NCBI RefSeq assembly: GCF_900099695.1
Contig: NZ_FNCY01000016.1
Coordinates: 46,117-110,116, forward strand
Direction: 5' to 3'
Origin: Propionivibrio dicarboxylicus
GTDB lineage: Bacteria; Pseudomonadota; Gammaproteobacteria; Burkholderiales; Rhodocyclaceae
Length of the DNA stretch: 64,000 bases
The notes beneath the pieces are model-generated. The model was not told the DNA's origin. It did no database searches and worked only from the letters and a program-made list of their open reading frames with translations. Numbering within the stretch: position 1 is the first letter of the stretch; each line of letters starts with the position of its first letter. Made by a program: the position numbers and the translations under genes. Below are positions 57,101 to 64,000 of this stretch, piece by piece.

Positions 57101-57400
57101 TTGGTTGGCATTGACCGGTATCTGCTTCGAGCGGTCCTCGGTCAGTTGCTCGATGGCCTGTTCATAGGCAGAAGCTGGGTAACCCGGATTGATGCGCTCC
57201 AGTGCCTTGCGAAGGCGAGGCACGAAGATGACTTCGGCGGCTGACTTGCGTCCTTCTGTTCCATCCGGCCCGAAGGTTTCGTTGTAGAGGTTGGCCGTCT
57301 CCCAACCAAGTGATGCGAAACAGTTGATCGCGGGTAGCTCGACCAGAGCGAGTTCCCCGTAGGTGGCTGTGACTTCCTTGGCTGTGAGAACGGTGGTCAT
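54194..57400 (-). CDS. hsdR: Type I restriction enzyme, R subunit
   Basis: This 1068-residue DNA translocase and nuclease has an N-terminal PD-(D/E)xK nuclease with D157, E171 and K173 (PLVFIELKGP). The SF2 motor has Walker A TQGSGKS at 313-319, DEAH at 415-418 and GFTGTPLI, and a long helical C-terminus follows. All catalytic motifs are intact. The start overlaps the hsdS stop by four bases. It cleaves unmethylated foreign DNA remotely from the recognition site as part of R2M2S. Confidence 0.95.
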   Translation of the reverse strand: MTTVLTAKEVTATYGELALVELPAINCFASLGWETANLYNETFGPDGTEGRKSAAEVIFVPRLRKALERINPGYPASAYEQAIEQLTEDRSKQIPVNANQAFYKLLRDRVKVDITDDEGNPRTVELSVIDWNTPENNDFFLAQQMWVSGEMYKRRCDLLGFVNGIPLVFIELKGPHVPLKSAFDDNLKDYKGQSIPQLFHPNAFILLSNGSQTRVGTLTSPWEHFFEWRRIDDETEAGSTSLETAIRGLCDKRRLLDIVENFTLFELARGGLIKKVAKNHQYLGVNKAIAQMITLRESGDVEAAKKLGVFWHTQGSGKSLSMVFFTQKILRKLPGKWTFVIVTDRSELDDQIYKTFTATGAITGAEVHANSGEHLKQLLSQDQRYVFSLIQKFHTDKGEAYPQISDRNDIIVITDEAHRSQYDIFALNMRNALPNAAFLGFTGTPLIAGEEERTREVFGDYVSVYDFARSIEDGATVPLYYENRTPELQIVNENLNKDIEKLLEEAELDEAQEKKLEREFAREYHLITRDERLETIATDLVKHFLGRGYRGKAMMVCIDKATAVRMYDKVQALWKKQLADLHEQLKTATGDAKEVLAEKIMVMQTTDMAVVVSQSQNEIEDLKAKGLDIVPHRQRMINEDLDEKFKDPDASLRLVFVCAMWITGFDVPTCSTLYLDKPMRNHTLMQTIARANRVAPGKSAGLIVDYVGIFRNLQDALRIYAKPNQPGQLPIKDKTALIEQLEGLLKRAESFCTGLGIDLKGVVNTPPEKRLEALQKAMDVILQAGEDTIKAYLLLAGQVARTFKAILPDAEANAYAPMSVLVSYLGAMIKALRPAPDISGVMSDLDALLDDSIATEGYRIGNRPQAEALIDLSQIDFAALQKKFEEGKKATETEKLKGQIEQKLEKMVRENKGRIDFMEKFKKLIDSYNASSHNLEAFFKELMDFAQSLTEEEQRAHRENLSEEELAIFDLLTQPEPILSDKEKDDVKKVAKELLAKLKAEKLVLDWRLKTQTKADVERTIRDFYIKLPKAYTPDLKKDKRVKTYAHIYENYFGAGQSVYQGMSAGLH

Positions 57401-58608
57401 GCCGCGATGGCCTCCTCAGGTTCGGGCAGATTGGAAACGTCGAGTTCGCCGGAGATGAGCTTGGGGAGCAAGAGGTCTCTGGTAGTGCGGAGATTGGTAT
57501 TTTTGTTTGAAAGCGAGTCAACCAGCTTAAACATCGGCGCAACAGTATGGTCGAATTTATGTACCAACGTTTCCGCAGGGGTTAGTACTTTGCAGGCACG
57601 CGCATCTCCAAGAGAAATAAAAGGTTGAGCTGCTCCACGCTTTGGCCAAAAATCAGGCGACTTGGTAGCAAAATAAAGGAAGGAATTCGATACTCCTTGC
57701 TCACTACGCGCCCAAAATTTAATGGTGTTCTTGATACACGACCACTTCCCCCGAGCAAACCAAGTCAATCCCACATTACCAATGGCAGAAAGGACAATCC
57801 CCTCTCGGTCGAAATCAAAGTAAGACAGTTTTCCATCTGGTCCAGAGGCGCTGTATGCAGTGAAACCATCTTTAACGTAAGCCTTTTTTGTTTTCGTGGT
57901 ATCGCCCCATTGAACTTCGGCAAGAACACCCAGTGGCTGATAGCTCCACCCCTCAGGGATCAACCCCAGTTCCGGCTCCACCATCTTCACCTGTTCATGC
58001 CCCGGAAAACGGAAGCGGACAAACCACTCCTCGTAGATTCTCCGGGCCATTTCCTCAAGGATGGCAATCCGTCGCGTGTTGTTTTCGATCAGGTCGTCGT
58101 AGGCGGAAAGGATGGAGGCGATGCAGCGTTGAGTTTTCAATGGAGGGAACGGCAGCTCCAGATCAGATATTTGCTTTGCACTTACATTTGGCTGTCCGGC
58201 TCCAAGTCCTTGGGCATACAAGGTCTTCTCATAATTCGGCAGCGACAGAACATAAAAAACAAAGGCCGGATCACACTTGGCCTTATCAGGTCGAATAATT
58301 CCAACACGCTGATTGACCAAAAACCGTTGTGACACTTTTAGCATCCGACCAAACTTGCCTACACTTCCGGCTCCGGTCATAGCAACTAAGCTGTCTCCCT
58401 GCTGTAAAACGTATCGGTCTAATTTGCCGGTAAAAAGCTCTCTCGGGAAATGGTCCGCACAGCGAGACTGGACGCACCCAGCTTGGATGTTCCCAATCTT
58501 GATCACGGGTATTCCACTACTTCCGAGGTCGGAACTCTTAAATGCAAACCCGGAGAAAACAGTAGCAATTTCTCCTAATTGCACTTTTGTATGGCCAGTT
58601 TTCTTCAT
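57397..58608 (-). CDS. hsdS: Type I restriction enzyme, specificity subunit
   Basis: The 403 residues hold two target-recognition domains separated and followed by conserved helices. TRD1 is about 1-165 ([19 protein letters not shown]), helix 1 is [24 protein letters not shown]2 is about 220-345 ([18 protein letters not shown]), and helix 2 starts around [25 protein letters not shown]. The coding sequence is AT-rich in TRD2, as usual for recombining specificity genes. It overlaps both neighbours by four bases. The recognition sequence cannot be read. Confidence 0.94.
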   Translation of the reverse strand: MKKTGHTKVQLGEIATVFSGFAFKSSDLGSSGIPVIKIGNIQAGCVQSRCADHFPRELFTGKLDRYVLQQGDSLVAMTGAGSVGKFGRMLKVSQRFLVNQRVGIIRPDKAKCDPAFVFYVLSLPNYEKTLYAQGLGAGQPNVSAKQISDLELPFPPLKTQRCIASILSAYDDLIENNTRRIAILEEMARRIYEEWFVRFRFPGHEQVKMVEPELGLIPEGWSYQPLGVLAEVQWGDTTKTKKAYVKDGFTAYSASGPDGKLSYFDFDREGIVLSAIGNVGLTWFARGKWSCIKNTIKFWARSEQGVSNSFLYFATKSPDFWPKRGAAQPFISLGDARACKVLTPAETLVHKFDHTVAPMFKLVDSLSNKNTNLRTTRDLLLPKLISGELDVSNLPEPEEAIAA

Positions 58609-60158
58609 GAGGCTGAAATGGAGAGAAGATTTGATGCGTTGTCACTAATGGCTTTTTCCAATTCGCCAGCTTCGAAGTTCAGCAACTCCAACTCTTCCGT
58701 CAATGCTTCAAATCTCTCAACAAAATCAAAGTCGTCCGCCCCCTTGTCTGCAACCCCAACATAGCGTCCTGTATTGAGACTCCAACCTTGCGACTCAATC
58801 TCAGCTAGGTTCACTGCTCTGCACACCCCTGCGATGTCCCGGTAGACACCCTCAGGGAACTGCTGCTGGAGCATCTCTTGGCTACCAGCACCTGTCTCGA
58901 CTGCTTCGCCACGCCACAGCCGCACGATGTTGGAGAGGAACTCGATCTGCTCGGGCAGGAAGTCGCGGATCGCCCGGCTGACCTGTCGGTAGTAACCCCG
59001 TGCATCGATGAACAGCACTTGATCCTTGCGTTCGCCTTTGGTCTTCGCCTTATCGAAGAACCACAGGGTACACGGCAGGGTCACCGTGTAGAAAAAGTTG
59101 GACCCGACCGAGACGATCACATCCACGCCCCCGGCCTGGATCAGCTTCTTGCGGATTTCCAGTTCCGTACCCCGAGCGTCCCCTGCCGAGTTCGCCATGA
59201 CGAAGCCAGCACGACCCGTCTCGTTCAGCGCGGTGTAGAAGAGCTGAATCCAGAGGTAGTTGGCGTTGTCAGTGGTCGGGATACCGAAGGGGAACCTTGG
59301 GTCATCCTTCACGCGCTCCTTGTCGACTCCTGAGACGTTGAACGGAGGGTTCGCCATTACGAAGTCGAACTTGCCGAGGGCCTTGTGCGGGTCTTCGTAG
59401 TAGGTGTTGGATTCCCGAACGTCCCCCGAGAGGCCATGCACTGCAAGATTCATCTTGGCCAACTTGACAGTGTCACCGGCCTTCTCGGTTCCGAAGACGG
59501 TCAGTTCCTCACTGGCGCGTTTCTGATGCCGCTGCACGAATTCGGCACTCTGGACGAACATACCCCCGGAGCCACACGCCGGATCGAAAATCTTGCCGTG
59601 GTAGGGTTCGATGATTTCGACGATCAGTTTGACGATGCTGGTCGGGGTGTAGAACACGCCGCCCTTTTGGCCTTCCGCCAGCGCGAACTTGCCAAGGAAG
59701 TACTCGTAGATTTTCCCAAAGGCGTCCCCCTCGATTTTCCCAAGGTCGTTCATCAGACGCAGCAATTCGATCAGGACGGAATTTGGGAGCTTCCCGTAGG
59801 AACGCGGCAGGATACCTTTCAGTTCTTCGTTCTCAGCCTCGACAACCGCCATGGCTTCGTTAGCCGCCTTGCCTACGTCTTGCCCTTCGGCCAAGTCGAG
59901 CAGGTAGGAGAATCGGGCATTTTCAGGAAGGAATAGCGCCCCCTCGGCCTGATAGTCGAACGTCTCGATCTCGGATACGTCGAGACCACTTTCGATCAGT
60001 TTGGCCTCGGCTTCGTGGAAACGCTTCTCGGCGTAGCGTAAGAAGATCAGCCCAAGGACTGGATTGGAGAACTCGGAAGGCTTTAGACCGGTATTGGCCC
60101 AGAGTTGGTCAGCCGCTGCCCACAGGCGGGATTCGATTTGATTCAGGTCGATGGTCAT
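58605..60158 (-). CDS. hsdM: Type I restriction enzyme, DNA methyltransferase subunit
   Basis: This 517-residue N6-adenine methyltransferase has the N-terminal HsdM helical domain ([24 protein letters not shown] region), SAM-binding [11 protein letters not shown] at about 191-201, and catalytic NPPF at 270-273. It is first in the hsdMSR order and overlaps hsdS by four bases. No regulator (C protein) gene is seen; 125 bases separate it from the integrase gene. Confidence 0.95.
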   Translation of the reverse strand: MTIDLNQIESRLWAAADQLWANTGLKPSEFSNPVLGLIFLRYAEKRFHEAEAKLIESGLDVSEIETFDYQAEGALFLPENARFSYLLDLAEGQDVGKAANEAMAVVEAENEELKGILPRSYGKLPNSVLIELLRLMNDLGKIEGDAFGKIYEYFLGKFALAEGQKGGVFYTPTSIVKLIVEIIEPYHGKIFDPACGSGGMFVQSAEFVQRHQKRASEELTVFGTEKAGDTVKLAKMNLAVHGLSGDVRESNTYYEDPHKALGKFDFVMANPPFNVSGVDKERVKDDPRFPFGIPTTDNANYLWIQLFYTALNETGRAGFVMANSAGDARGTELEIRKKLIQAGGVDVIVSVGSNFFYTVTLPCTLWFFDKAKTKGERKDQVLFIDARGYYRQVSRAIRDFLPEQIEFLSNIVRLWRGEAVETGAGSQEMLQQQFPEGVYRDIAGVCRAVNLAEIESQGWSLNTGRYVGVADKGADDFDFVERFEALTEELELLNFEAGELEKAISDNASNLLSISAS

Positions 60159-60283
60159 TGTTGTTTTGTTTTCTGGGATTAGACTGATTTTTATTCACCG
60201 AGAATTGTACTCGGCAGGAATCAGTCCGCCTACCAACCAACAACCGATATCAAGAAATCAGCAAGCGACCAACTCTGGCGGGA

Positions 60284-61303
60284 TCAGCGAACCCTTCGCA
60301 AATTTTGGCCTTCTCTGGATATCTTTTGTCCAGCCAGCCTTCCTGCAAGGTCTCCGGCATCAATCGAAACATAACGCTGGAGCATGTTGGCGGTCGCATG
60401 ACCTGATATTGTCCGCAGTTCCAAGATGTTGAATCCCATTTTGGCAAGGCGGGTCAGTGCATCGTGTCGAAGGTCGTGAAAAGTGAAGTCTTCGATTCCT
60501 GATCTATCTACAGCCCTTTTGTATGCTTGCTTCAGTGTTTCAGCCGTGACCGGAAAGACGCGACCTTCGTGGCTCCGAGGCAATGACTTCAAGAGGGAGA
60601 TACACGTTGGCGACAGAGGAATGTTGCGGCAGCCAGTTTTCCCCGAGACTTTTGCCACCTTACGGACCATATCTATGTCGTCCCATCTCAGGGACAGTAT
60701 TTCCCCCCTCCTGGCTGCCGTTTCCAACGCGAAAACAACTACCGGCCTTATCCAATGGTTTCTGCACCGGCCCACAGATGTCAGAAGGGCTAGCCTTTGC
60801 TCTTCGGTAAGTACTCGATCCCTTGGTTTTTCGAAGGCTGGTTTTCGTATGAGACTGACGGGGTTGTTTTGAAGGGCGAATCCCCATTCTCTTATTGCCA
60901 CAGAAAATACATGGCTGATTAGCGTCAACTCTCGGCTGACTGTTGAGCCAGAAACCTCTTCAAGACGTTGATCTCTCCATTCGGCTAACCGTTGGGACGT
61001 TACTCCAGCGACTGAGAACAGTGCCAACTTGGAACGGCGCAAGGCTTCGATGCGAATCATCTCGACGTCTGCCCCACGCTTTTTGCTGCTGACTTCTAAT
61101 GAGTAACGTTTGAGCAGATCACCTAGAGTTGTCTGCTCGGCTTCCGTGCGATCCATCCATTGACCAGCGTCGATTGCCCTTTCTTGCTGCCTTCCCCATC
61201 TTTCAGCATCTTTACGAAGCTCGAAAGTTTTCGATAAGGTCGGATATCCCTTGCGCTTGATAATGCACTGCCAATGCCCATTTCGTTGTCTGATAGTTGC
61301 CAT
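60284..61303 (-). CDS. Tyrosine-type island integrase
   Basis: The 339 residues hold an N-terminal AP2-like arm-binding segment (RQRNGHWQCIIKRKGYPTLSKTF), a core-binding domain, and a catalytic domain with R198 (ETAARRGEIL), H276-x-x-R279 (FHDLRHDALT), H302 (ISGHATANM) and nucleophile Y311 (QRYVSID). It reads away from the right att site, 77 bases from the tRNA-Val copy, the usual integrase position. It should catalyse integration and excision at the 84-base repeats. No excisionase gene was recognised, although the small gene at 50444 or the possible RHH gene could serve. Confidence 0.93.
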   Translation of the reverse strand: MATIRQRNGHWQCIIKRKGYPTLSKTFELRKDAERWGRQQERAIDAGQWMDRTEAEQTTLGDLLKRYSLEVSSKKRGADVEMIRIEALRRSKLALFSVAGVTSQRLAEWRDQRLEEVSGSTVSRELTLISHVFSVAIREWGFALQNNPVSLIRKPAFEKPRDRVLTEEQRLALLTSVGRCRNHWIRPVVVFALETAARRGEILSLRWDDIDMVRKVAKVSGKTGCRNIPLSPTCISLLKSLPRSHEGRVFPVTAETLKQAYKRAVDRSGIEDFTFHDLRHDALTRLAKMGFNILELRTISGHATANMLQRYVSIDAGDLAGRLAGQKISREGQNLRRVR

Positions 61304-61315
61304 CCTTGATACTCC

Positions 61316-61335
61316 GGGTGACAGCAGGGTGACAA
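61316..61335 (+). repeat. Putative integrase arm site, right
   Basis: This copy matches the doubled GGGTGACA element at 49451-49470 in 19 of 20 bases. It lies in the integrase promoter region, so integrase binding could also autoregulate the gene. Confidence 0.5.
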
Positions 61336-61347
61336 ACGAGGTATAAA
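61318..61347 (+). promoter_or_regulatory. Possible promoter for the right tRNA-Val copy
   Basis: GTGACA, an 18-base spacer, then TATAAA point toward the tRNA 34 bases downstream. If real, the island supplies expression of its own copy. Confidence 0.4.
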
Positions 61348-61371
61348 ACTGACAATGACACCTATGAAAGC

Positions 61372-61455
61372 CCCTCGATTGCGCGGTTAGCTCAGCGGTA
61401 GAGCACTGCCTTCACACGGCAGGGGTCACTGGTTCGATCCCAGTACCGCGCACCA
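61372..61455 (+). repeat. attR: 84-bp direct repeat containing the whole tRNA-Val
   Basis: This is the second, identical copy of the 49265-49348 sequence, adjacent to the integrase gene. Confidence 0.92.
61381..61455 (+). tRNA. tRNA-Val (anticodon CAC), right copy
   Basis: It is base-for-base identical to the left copy over all 75 positions including CCA, so it is a full gene rather than a 3' fragment. A hairpin-like AAGCCACTTTTAAAGTGGCTT followed by TTTTATTTT lies about 20 bases downstream and would terminate it. Confidence 0.95.
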
Positions 61456-61472
61456 ATCGATGCAAATACTTA

Positions 61473-61502
61473 AGCCACTTTTAAAGTGGCTTTTTTATTT
61501 TG
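61473..61502 (+). terminator. Terminator after right tRNA-Val
   Basis: AAGCCACTTT pairs with AAAGTGGCTT and is followed by TTTTATTTT. Confidence 0.8.
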
Positions 61503-61747
61503 TGGGAAAAATATGTGGAAGTCAGTTTCTGCAACTGGCTGTCAAGCACGACTGCACTCCATTCCCATGGATTGCCTATGACACCCGGACCCGTCGCTAG
61601 TGGCAATGACTTTGGAAAATGGCCGCGATAGTCCGTTCAGGTTTCCTGTTGTTACTCATCGCGAGCTTTCTTGGTCATTCCTCGAGGGATGCATAGCGTC
61701 CGTTTGTTGCTGCTTGCACAGGAATGGCAGTGAAAGAAAAAACCTGC

Positions 61748-62023
61748 CTAGCTCTGAATTGAATCGTTTGCGTGCTGCTGCCAGGCTGATTCCATTCGTA
61801 GAGTCCGGACTGTCAAATCGAACGCTGCCTGTCGGGCGAGCTTGACAGATGATGCTGTTCTGCGAACGGCCGGCGAAGACCGAAGGGCAAGGAAGTCATT
61901 GGCAAAGGTCTGAAGCGCCTCAATGATCGATATTTTGGGGGCGATGAATCGGTCGGTAACGGCTTCGCTTGTGAGAGCATTGAATTGGAATTGGCGTTGG
62001 GCAAATCCAAACGGCGCACTCAT
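61748..62023 (-). CDS. Hypothetical protein, 91 residues
   Basis: A GAGG ribosome site lies about seven bases before ATG 62023, which supports coding. The sequence (FGFAQRQFQFNALTSEAV..., ISIIEALQTFANDFLALRSS) is helical with no signal peptide and matches no family I know. It lies outside the right end of the island, in AT-richer DNA. Transcription would be divergent from the IHF-like gene. Confidence 0.4.
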   Translation of the reverse strand: MSAPFGFAQRQFQFNALTSEAVTDRFIAPKISIIEALQTFANDFLALRSSPAVRRTASSVKLARQAAFDLTVRTLRMESAWQQHANDSIQS

Positions 62024-62157
62024 GTCATCCTCATTGGCGCGAGTCCGTTTAAAGCGAAGCGCATGTGCAAGTGCCTTTGCGCACGGATGACGGCGTAAAA
62101 GATAAATTCTAATAAGTCTTTGTTTGATTTGGCCTTGTGTCGTTATAGAATCATCGA

Positions 62158-62469
62158 ATGACCCGATCTGACTTGATAGAACTTTTGGCGGCGCGTTTTC
62201 CGCTGCTGACCGCCAAAGATGTGGATGCTTCCGTTCGGGAAATTACCGATGCAATCAGCCTGGCGCTTTTGGCGGGGCGACGAACCGAGATTCGCGGGTT
62301 CGGCTGCTTTGCGCTGAACTACCGCCCCCCCAGAATTGGGCGTAACCCGAAATCCGGCGAAGTCGTCAATGTCCCGGAAAAATGGGTGCCTCACTTCAAG
62401 GCAGGTAAGGAAATGCGGGAGGCTGTGGATGCATCGGCCAGGCCGGTCTTGGCGAGAAAGGTCGCCTGA
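62158..62469 (+). CDS. HU/IHF-family DNA-binding protein, IHF-beta-like
   Basis: This 103-residue DNA-bending protein has [26 protein letters not shown] followed by the beta-arm region [21 protein letters not shown], closest to IHF beta. The principal ihfB usually sits next to rpsA, so this is likely an extra copy. TATAGA at 62144-62149 is only eight bases before the ATG and no ribosome site is seen, so the mRNA may be leaderless. Its location between an island and an IS element suggests an accessory nucleoid protein. Confidence 0.85.
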   Translation: MTRSDLIELLAARFPLLTAKDVDASVREITDAISLALLAGRRTEIRGFGCFALNYRPPRIGRNPKSGEVVNVPEKWVPHFKAGKEMREAVDASARPVLARKVA

Positions 62470-62479
62470 CGAATTGCGG

Positions 62480-62510
62480 ATAAAAAAATCCCGCGCCAGT
62501 GTGGCACGGG
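62480..62510 (-). terminator. Minus-strand intrinsic terminator
   Basis: TCCCGTGCCA-CAC-TGGCGCGGGA is followed by TTTTTTT on the minus strand. It lies 36 bases after the minus-strand frame ending at 62546, supporting transcription of that frame. Confidence 0.6.
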
Positions 62511-62545
62511 ACATAAATCTCATCATTGCGATGAGTCAGGGAGGG

Positions 62546-62755
62546 TCAAACATTGTCAGCAGGGGATGCTGAAGCAATGATTGCAGTGTACGACTGAGCG
62601 ATCTCCCCGTCTGTGTCGGCTTCAAGGTGTTTGGGTAACGGTTTGTGCAGGGCTTGGCGTCTAACGTCTGAGGACATCCCAAGGAGGTGGCGTTTTACCT
62701 CGTTACGCTGACACTGGATAATGCCGAATTGAATAACCTCTGCAGAGATCAGCAT
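62546..62755 (-). CDS. Possible small protein overlapping the DUF2026 start
   Basis: The 69 residues begin MLISAEVIQFGIIQCQRNEV and have normal amino-acid composition (KHLEADTDGEIAQSYTAIIAS). The two ATG codons of this frame and of the DUF2026 gene overlap head to head (cATg). No ribosome site is visible, but a strong minus-strand terminator follows the stop. Family unknown; the gene is tentative. Confidence 0.3.
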   Translation of the reverse strand: MLISAEVIQFGIIQCQRNEVKRHLLGMSSDVRRQALHKPLPKHLEADTDGEIAQSYTAIIASASPADNV

Positions 62756-63398
62756 GGCAAAACGCACGACACCACCGATTACCCTTCCGGAATATGAGCG
62801 GCTATTTCGGACAATCCATGCCGTTTGTGCGACCGAACAGAGCGACCCGACAAAGTCGTCCCTCTTTTTTTCAGTTGCAGGGGCGTATCTGATCAAGCGG
62901 CATCACAAACTGGACTCGGCGTCCCCGGTTGCCGGCGTGGCGGGGTATAACGTCAGTGGATCAGGCAAGTTCTCCATTGTTTTTGGAAAAACTACGAGTG
63001 GGGCGTACCTTGCAGATAGCGATCATTTCCATTGCTGGGTTGAAGTCGATGGATGGGTCGTCGATCTGATGGCACCCTTGTTTAACGAGGCGGCGTCTGC
63101 TGATCGCAAGGTCGAATCCATTCCGCGATTCATGTTCCAGAAACCTGTGATTGCTGATGTCAGTGCGATTGGAATTGATAAGCCAGGTGCATATTTCCAC
63201 ATTCCGAACGATCGATTGACGACAGACTTGATGACGGGGTTTGCGGAAAATCCGGTGTGTTCGGACCTGGTTCGAATATGCGATCAATGGTATGCCCGTC
63301 CGCCCAGGAAGATTGCGCCGAGTATTGGAATAGAGGATCAAGCGGGGAATGCCGAAGAAGTTTGTCTGTCGCCCCTGCGGATCACGGGGGCTTGGTAA
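62754..63398 (+). CDS. DUF2026-like protein
   Basis: The 214 residues include LFFSVAGAYLIKRHHKLDSASPVAG, DSDHFHCWVEVDGWVVDLMAP and IPRFMFQKPV, matching my memory of DUF2026. The spacing of the H-C-W and D residues recalls transglutaminase/NlpC-type folds, but no activity is established. It has no signal peptide. The gene lies in accessory DNA between the IHF-like gene and a transposase. Confidence 0.7.
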   Translation: MAKRTTPPITLPEYERLFRTIHAVCATEQSDPTKSSLFFSVAGAYLIKRHHKLDSASPVAGVAGYNVSGSGKFSIVFGKTTSGAYLADSDHFHCWVEVDGWVVDLMAPLFNEAASADRKVESIPRFMFQKPVIADVSAIGIDKPGAYFHIPNDRLTTDLMTGFAENPVCSDLVRICDQWYARPPRKIAPSIGIEDQAGNAEEVCLSPLRITGAW

Positions 63399-63567
63399 TA
63401 CTCTCCGTATTCTCAAGGGGCTGATTTTCGGCGATTCTGTTGAAAAACTCGAATTGAAATCGGGTTTGAGGTGGGGCGGCAGGCAACGGGAACTGCCTCA
63501 CAGCCCTTTCGGACGTTTCATTCGGGCTTTGCCGCCCGGCTTGTTAGTTGATCTGTAGGGTTTCGCG

Positions 63568-64000
63568 TTAAGCGGGCGCACCTATCCTGTTGAAGGGCGG
63601 TCCTTGGCTGGTGAGTTTGGCCATGCGACGGAGATTCTGAGCGATGCCTGCCAGCGTGAATTCGTCAGTCGCGCCAGTCAGCCCACGTAGACGTAAGCGA
63701 TCAAGCCTCAGGATTGACTTGAGATGGGCAAACAGCATTTCGACCTTCTTCCGTTCGCAGCATGAGCGTTGATACTCGAGTGTCGTCGCAATCTGGCGTG
63801 CCACATTACGAGCATCCTCATGAATGCTGCGGTGGATCATGCGGGATCTCATGTTCGGACAGCACTGGAACTTCATTGTGCAGCTTGCGCAATCAGATTG
63901 CTGGGCGCGATAGATGATGGTTTCTGCTTTGGTGATGCGAGTACGTGGCTTTTTGAATATACGCCATTGCTTGCGCAGGGGTTTGTCTGCCGGACAGCGA
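63568..64000 (-). CDS. IS1182-family transposase, C-terminal part, continues past window
   Basis: The frame is open from the right edge to the stop at 63568 (about 144 residues visible). It has the cysteine motif QQSDCASCTMKFQCCPNM and the diagnostic ERKKVEMLFAHLKSILRLDR and FTLAGIAQNLRRMAKLTSQG of IS1182-type DDE transposases. An internal ATG at 63876 is not the true start. The C-terminus looks intact. The IS end should lie between 63400 and 63567, but I could not identify the terminal inverted repeat. Confidence 0.9.
   Translation of the reverse strand, partial: RCPADKPLRKQWRIFKKPRTRITKAETIIYRAQQSDCASCTMKFQCCPNMRSRMIHRSIHEDARNVARQIATTLEYQRSCCERKKVEMLFAHLKSILRLDRLRLRGLTGATDEFTLAGIAQNLRRMAKLTSQGPPFNRIGAPA

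Larger units (their letters stand above)
49265..61455. mobile_element. Genomic island integrated in tRNA-Val(CAC)
   Basis: Bounds are the outer ends of the 84-base direct repeats at 49265-49348 and 61372-61455. The element carries a tyrosine integrase next to the right end, a serine recombinase, a putative control region with a helicase-like ATPase, and hsdMSR. Its interior is visibly lower in GC than the DNA to the left. No conjugation or phage structural genes are present, so it is either a mobilisable or satellite-type island or a degraded one. Confidence 0.9.

Noticed and set aside
61381..61455. Right tRNA-Val as a truncated att remnant
   Set aside because: All 75 positions including acceptor stem and CCA are identical to the left copy, so it is a whole tRNA gene.
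61600..61845. 81-codon plus frame right of the island
   Set aside because: No ribosome site, Ser/Arg/Cys-rich, and partly antisense to a better supported minus frame.

Overview
The window is a high-GC bacterial chromosome segment with the gene content and codon use of a betaproteobacterium. The order Rhodocyclales is my best guess, from the cyanophycin cluster, the RND/MnmD/RlmD neighbourhood and the dense signalling set; no rRNA is present to prove it. Roughly 49.3-61.4 kb, and the stretch after it to the right edge, are visibly AT-richer and look acquired.

Layout. 1-4.9 kb: cyanophycin metabolism operon on the minus strand (ABC exporter fusion, DUF1854 protein, cyanophycin synthetase running off the left edge). 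5.1-15.4 kb: mnmD, a heavy-metal-type RND efflux operon facing away from a two-component system, and rlmD. 15.5-20.8 kb: metY, a small unknown gene, then a duplicated Tat-exported small protein gene followed by a repeat-rich RTX-like protein. 20.8-25.7 kb: a signal-less solute-binding-domain protein overlapping a double adenylate kinase, then ghrA, a tautomerase and an exported M20 hydrolase. 25.8-30.3 kb: a MatC-like carrier and a zinc alcohol dehydrogenase behind a clear sigma-54 promoter, with the PrpR-type activator next to them. 30.5-43 kb: an FMN reductase and carbonic anhydrase, then a minus-strand run of signalling genes (hybrid kinase, diguanylate cyclase, GGDEF-EAL protein, HDOD protein, zinc-binding chemoreceptor). 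43.5-47.2 kb: a GntR/FadR regulator and a complete polar amino-acid ABC transporter. 47.4-49.2 kb: tRNA-Asp, tRNA-Glu and tRNA-Ala, and gltX.

49,265-61,455 is a genomic island of about 12.2 kb in a tRNA-Val(CAC) gene. An 84-bp direct repeat containing the whole tRNA gene bounds it. It carries a tyrosine integrase, a serine recombinase with res-like dyads, an iteron-like block followed by a small possible RHH protein and an unrecognised SF2-helicase-like ATPase, a complete hsdMSR type I restriction-modification operon, and two small unknown genes. Beyond the island lie an IHF-like gene, a DUF2026 gene and the end of an IS1182-type transposase.

The least explained parts are the double adenylate kinase with a degenerate second half and its overlapping partner, the DUF5625-like/RTX repeat locus, and the island's iteron-RHH-helicase module. 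Family names come from reading motifs by eye; no database search was run.
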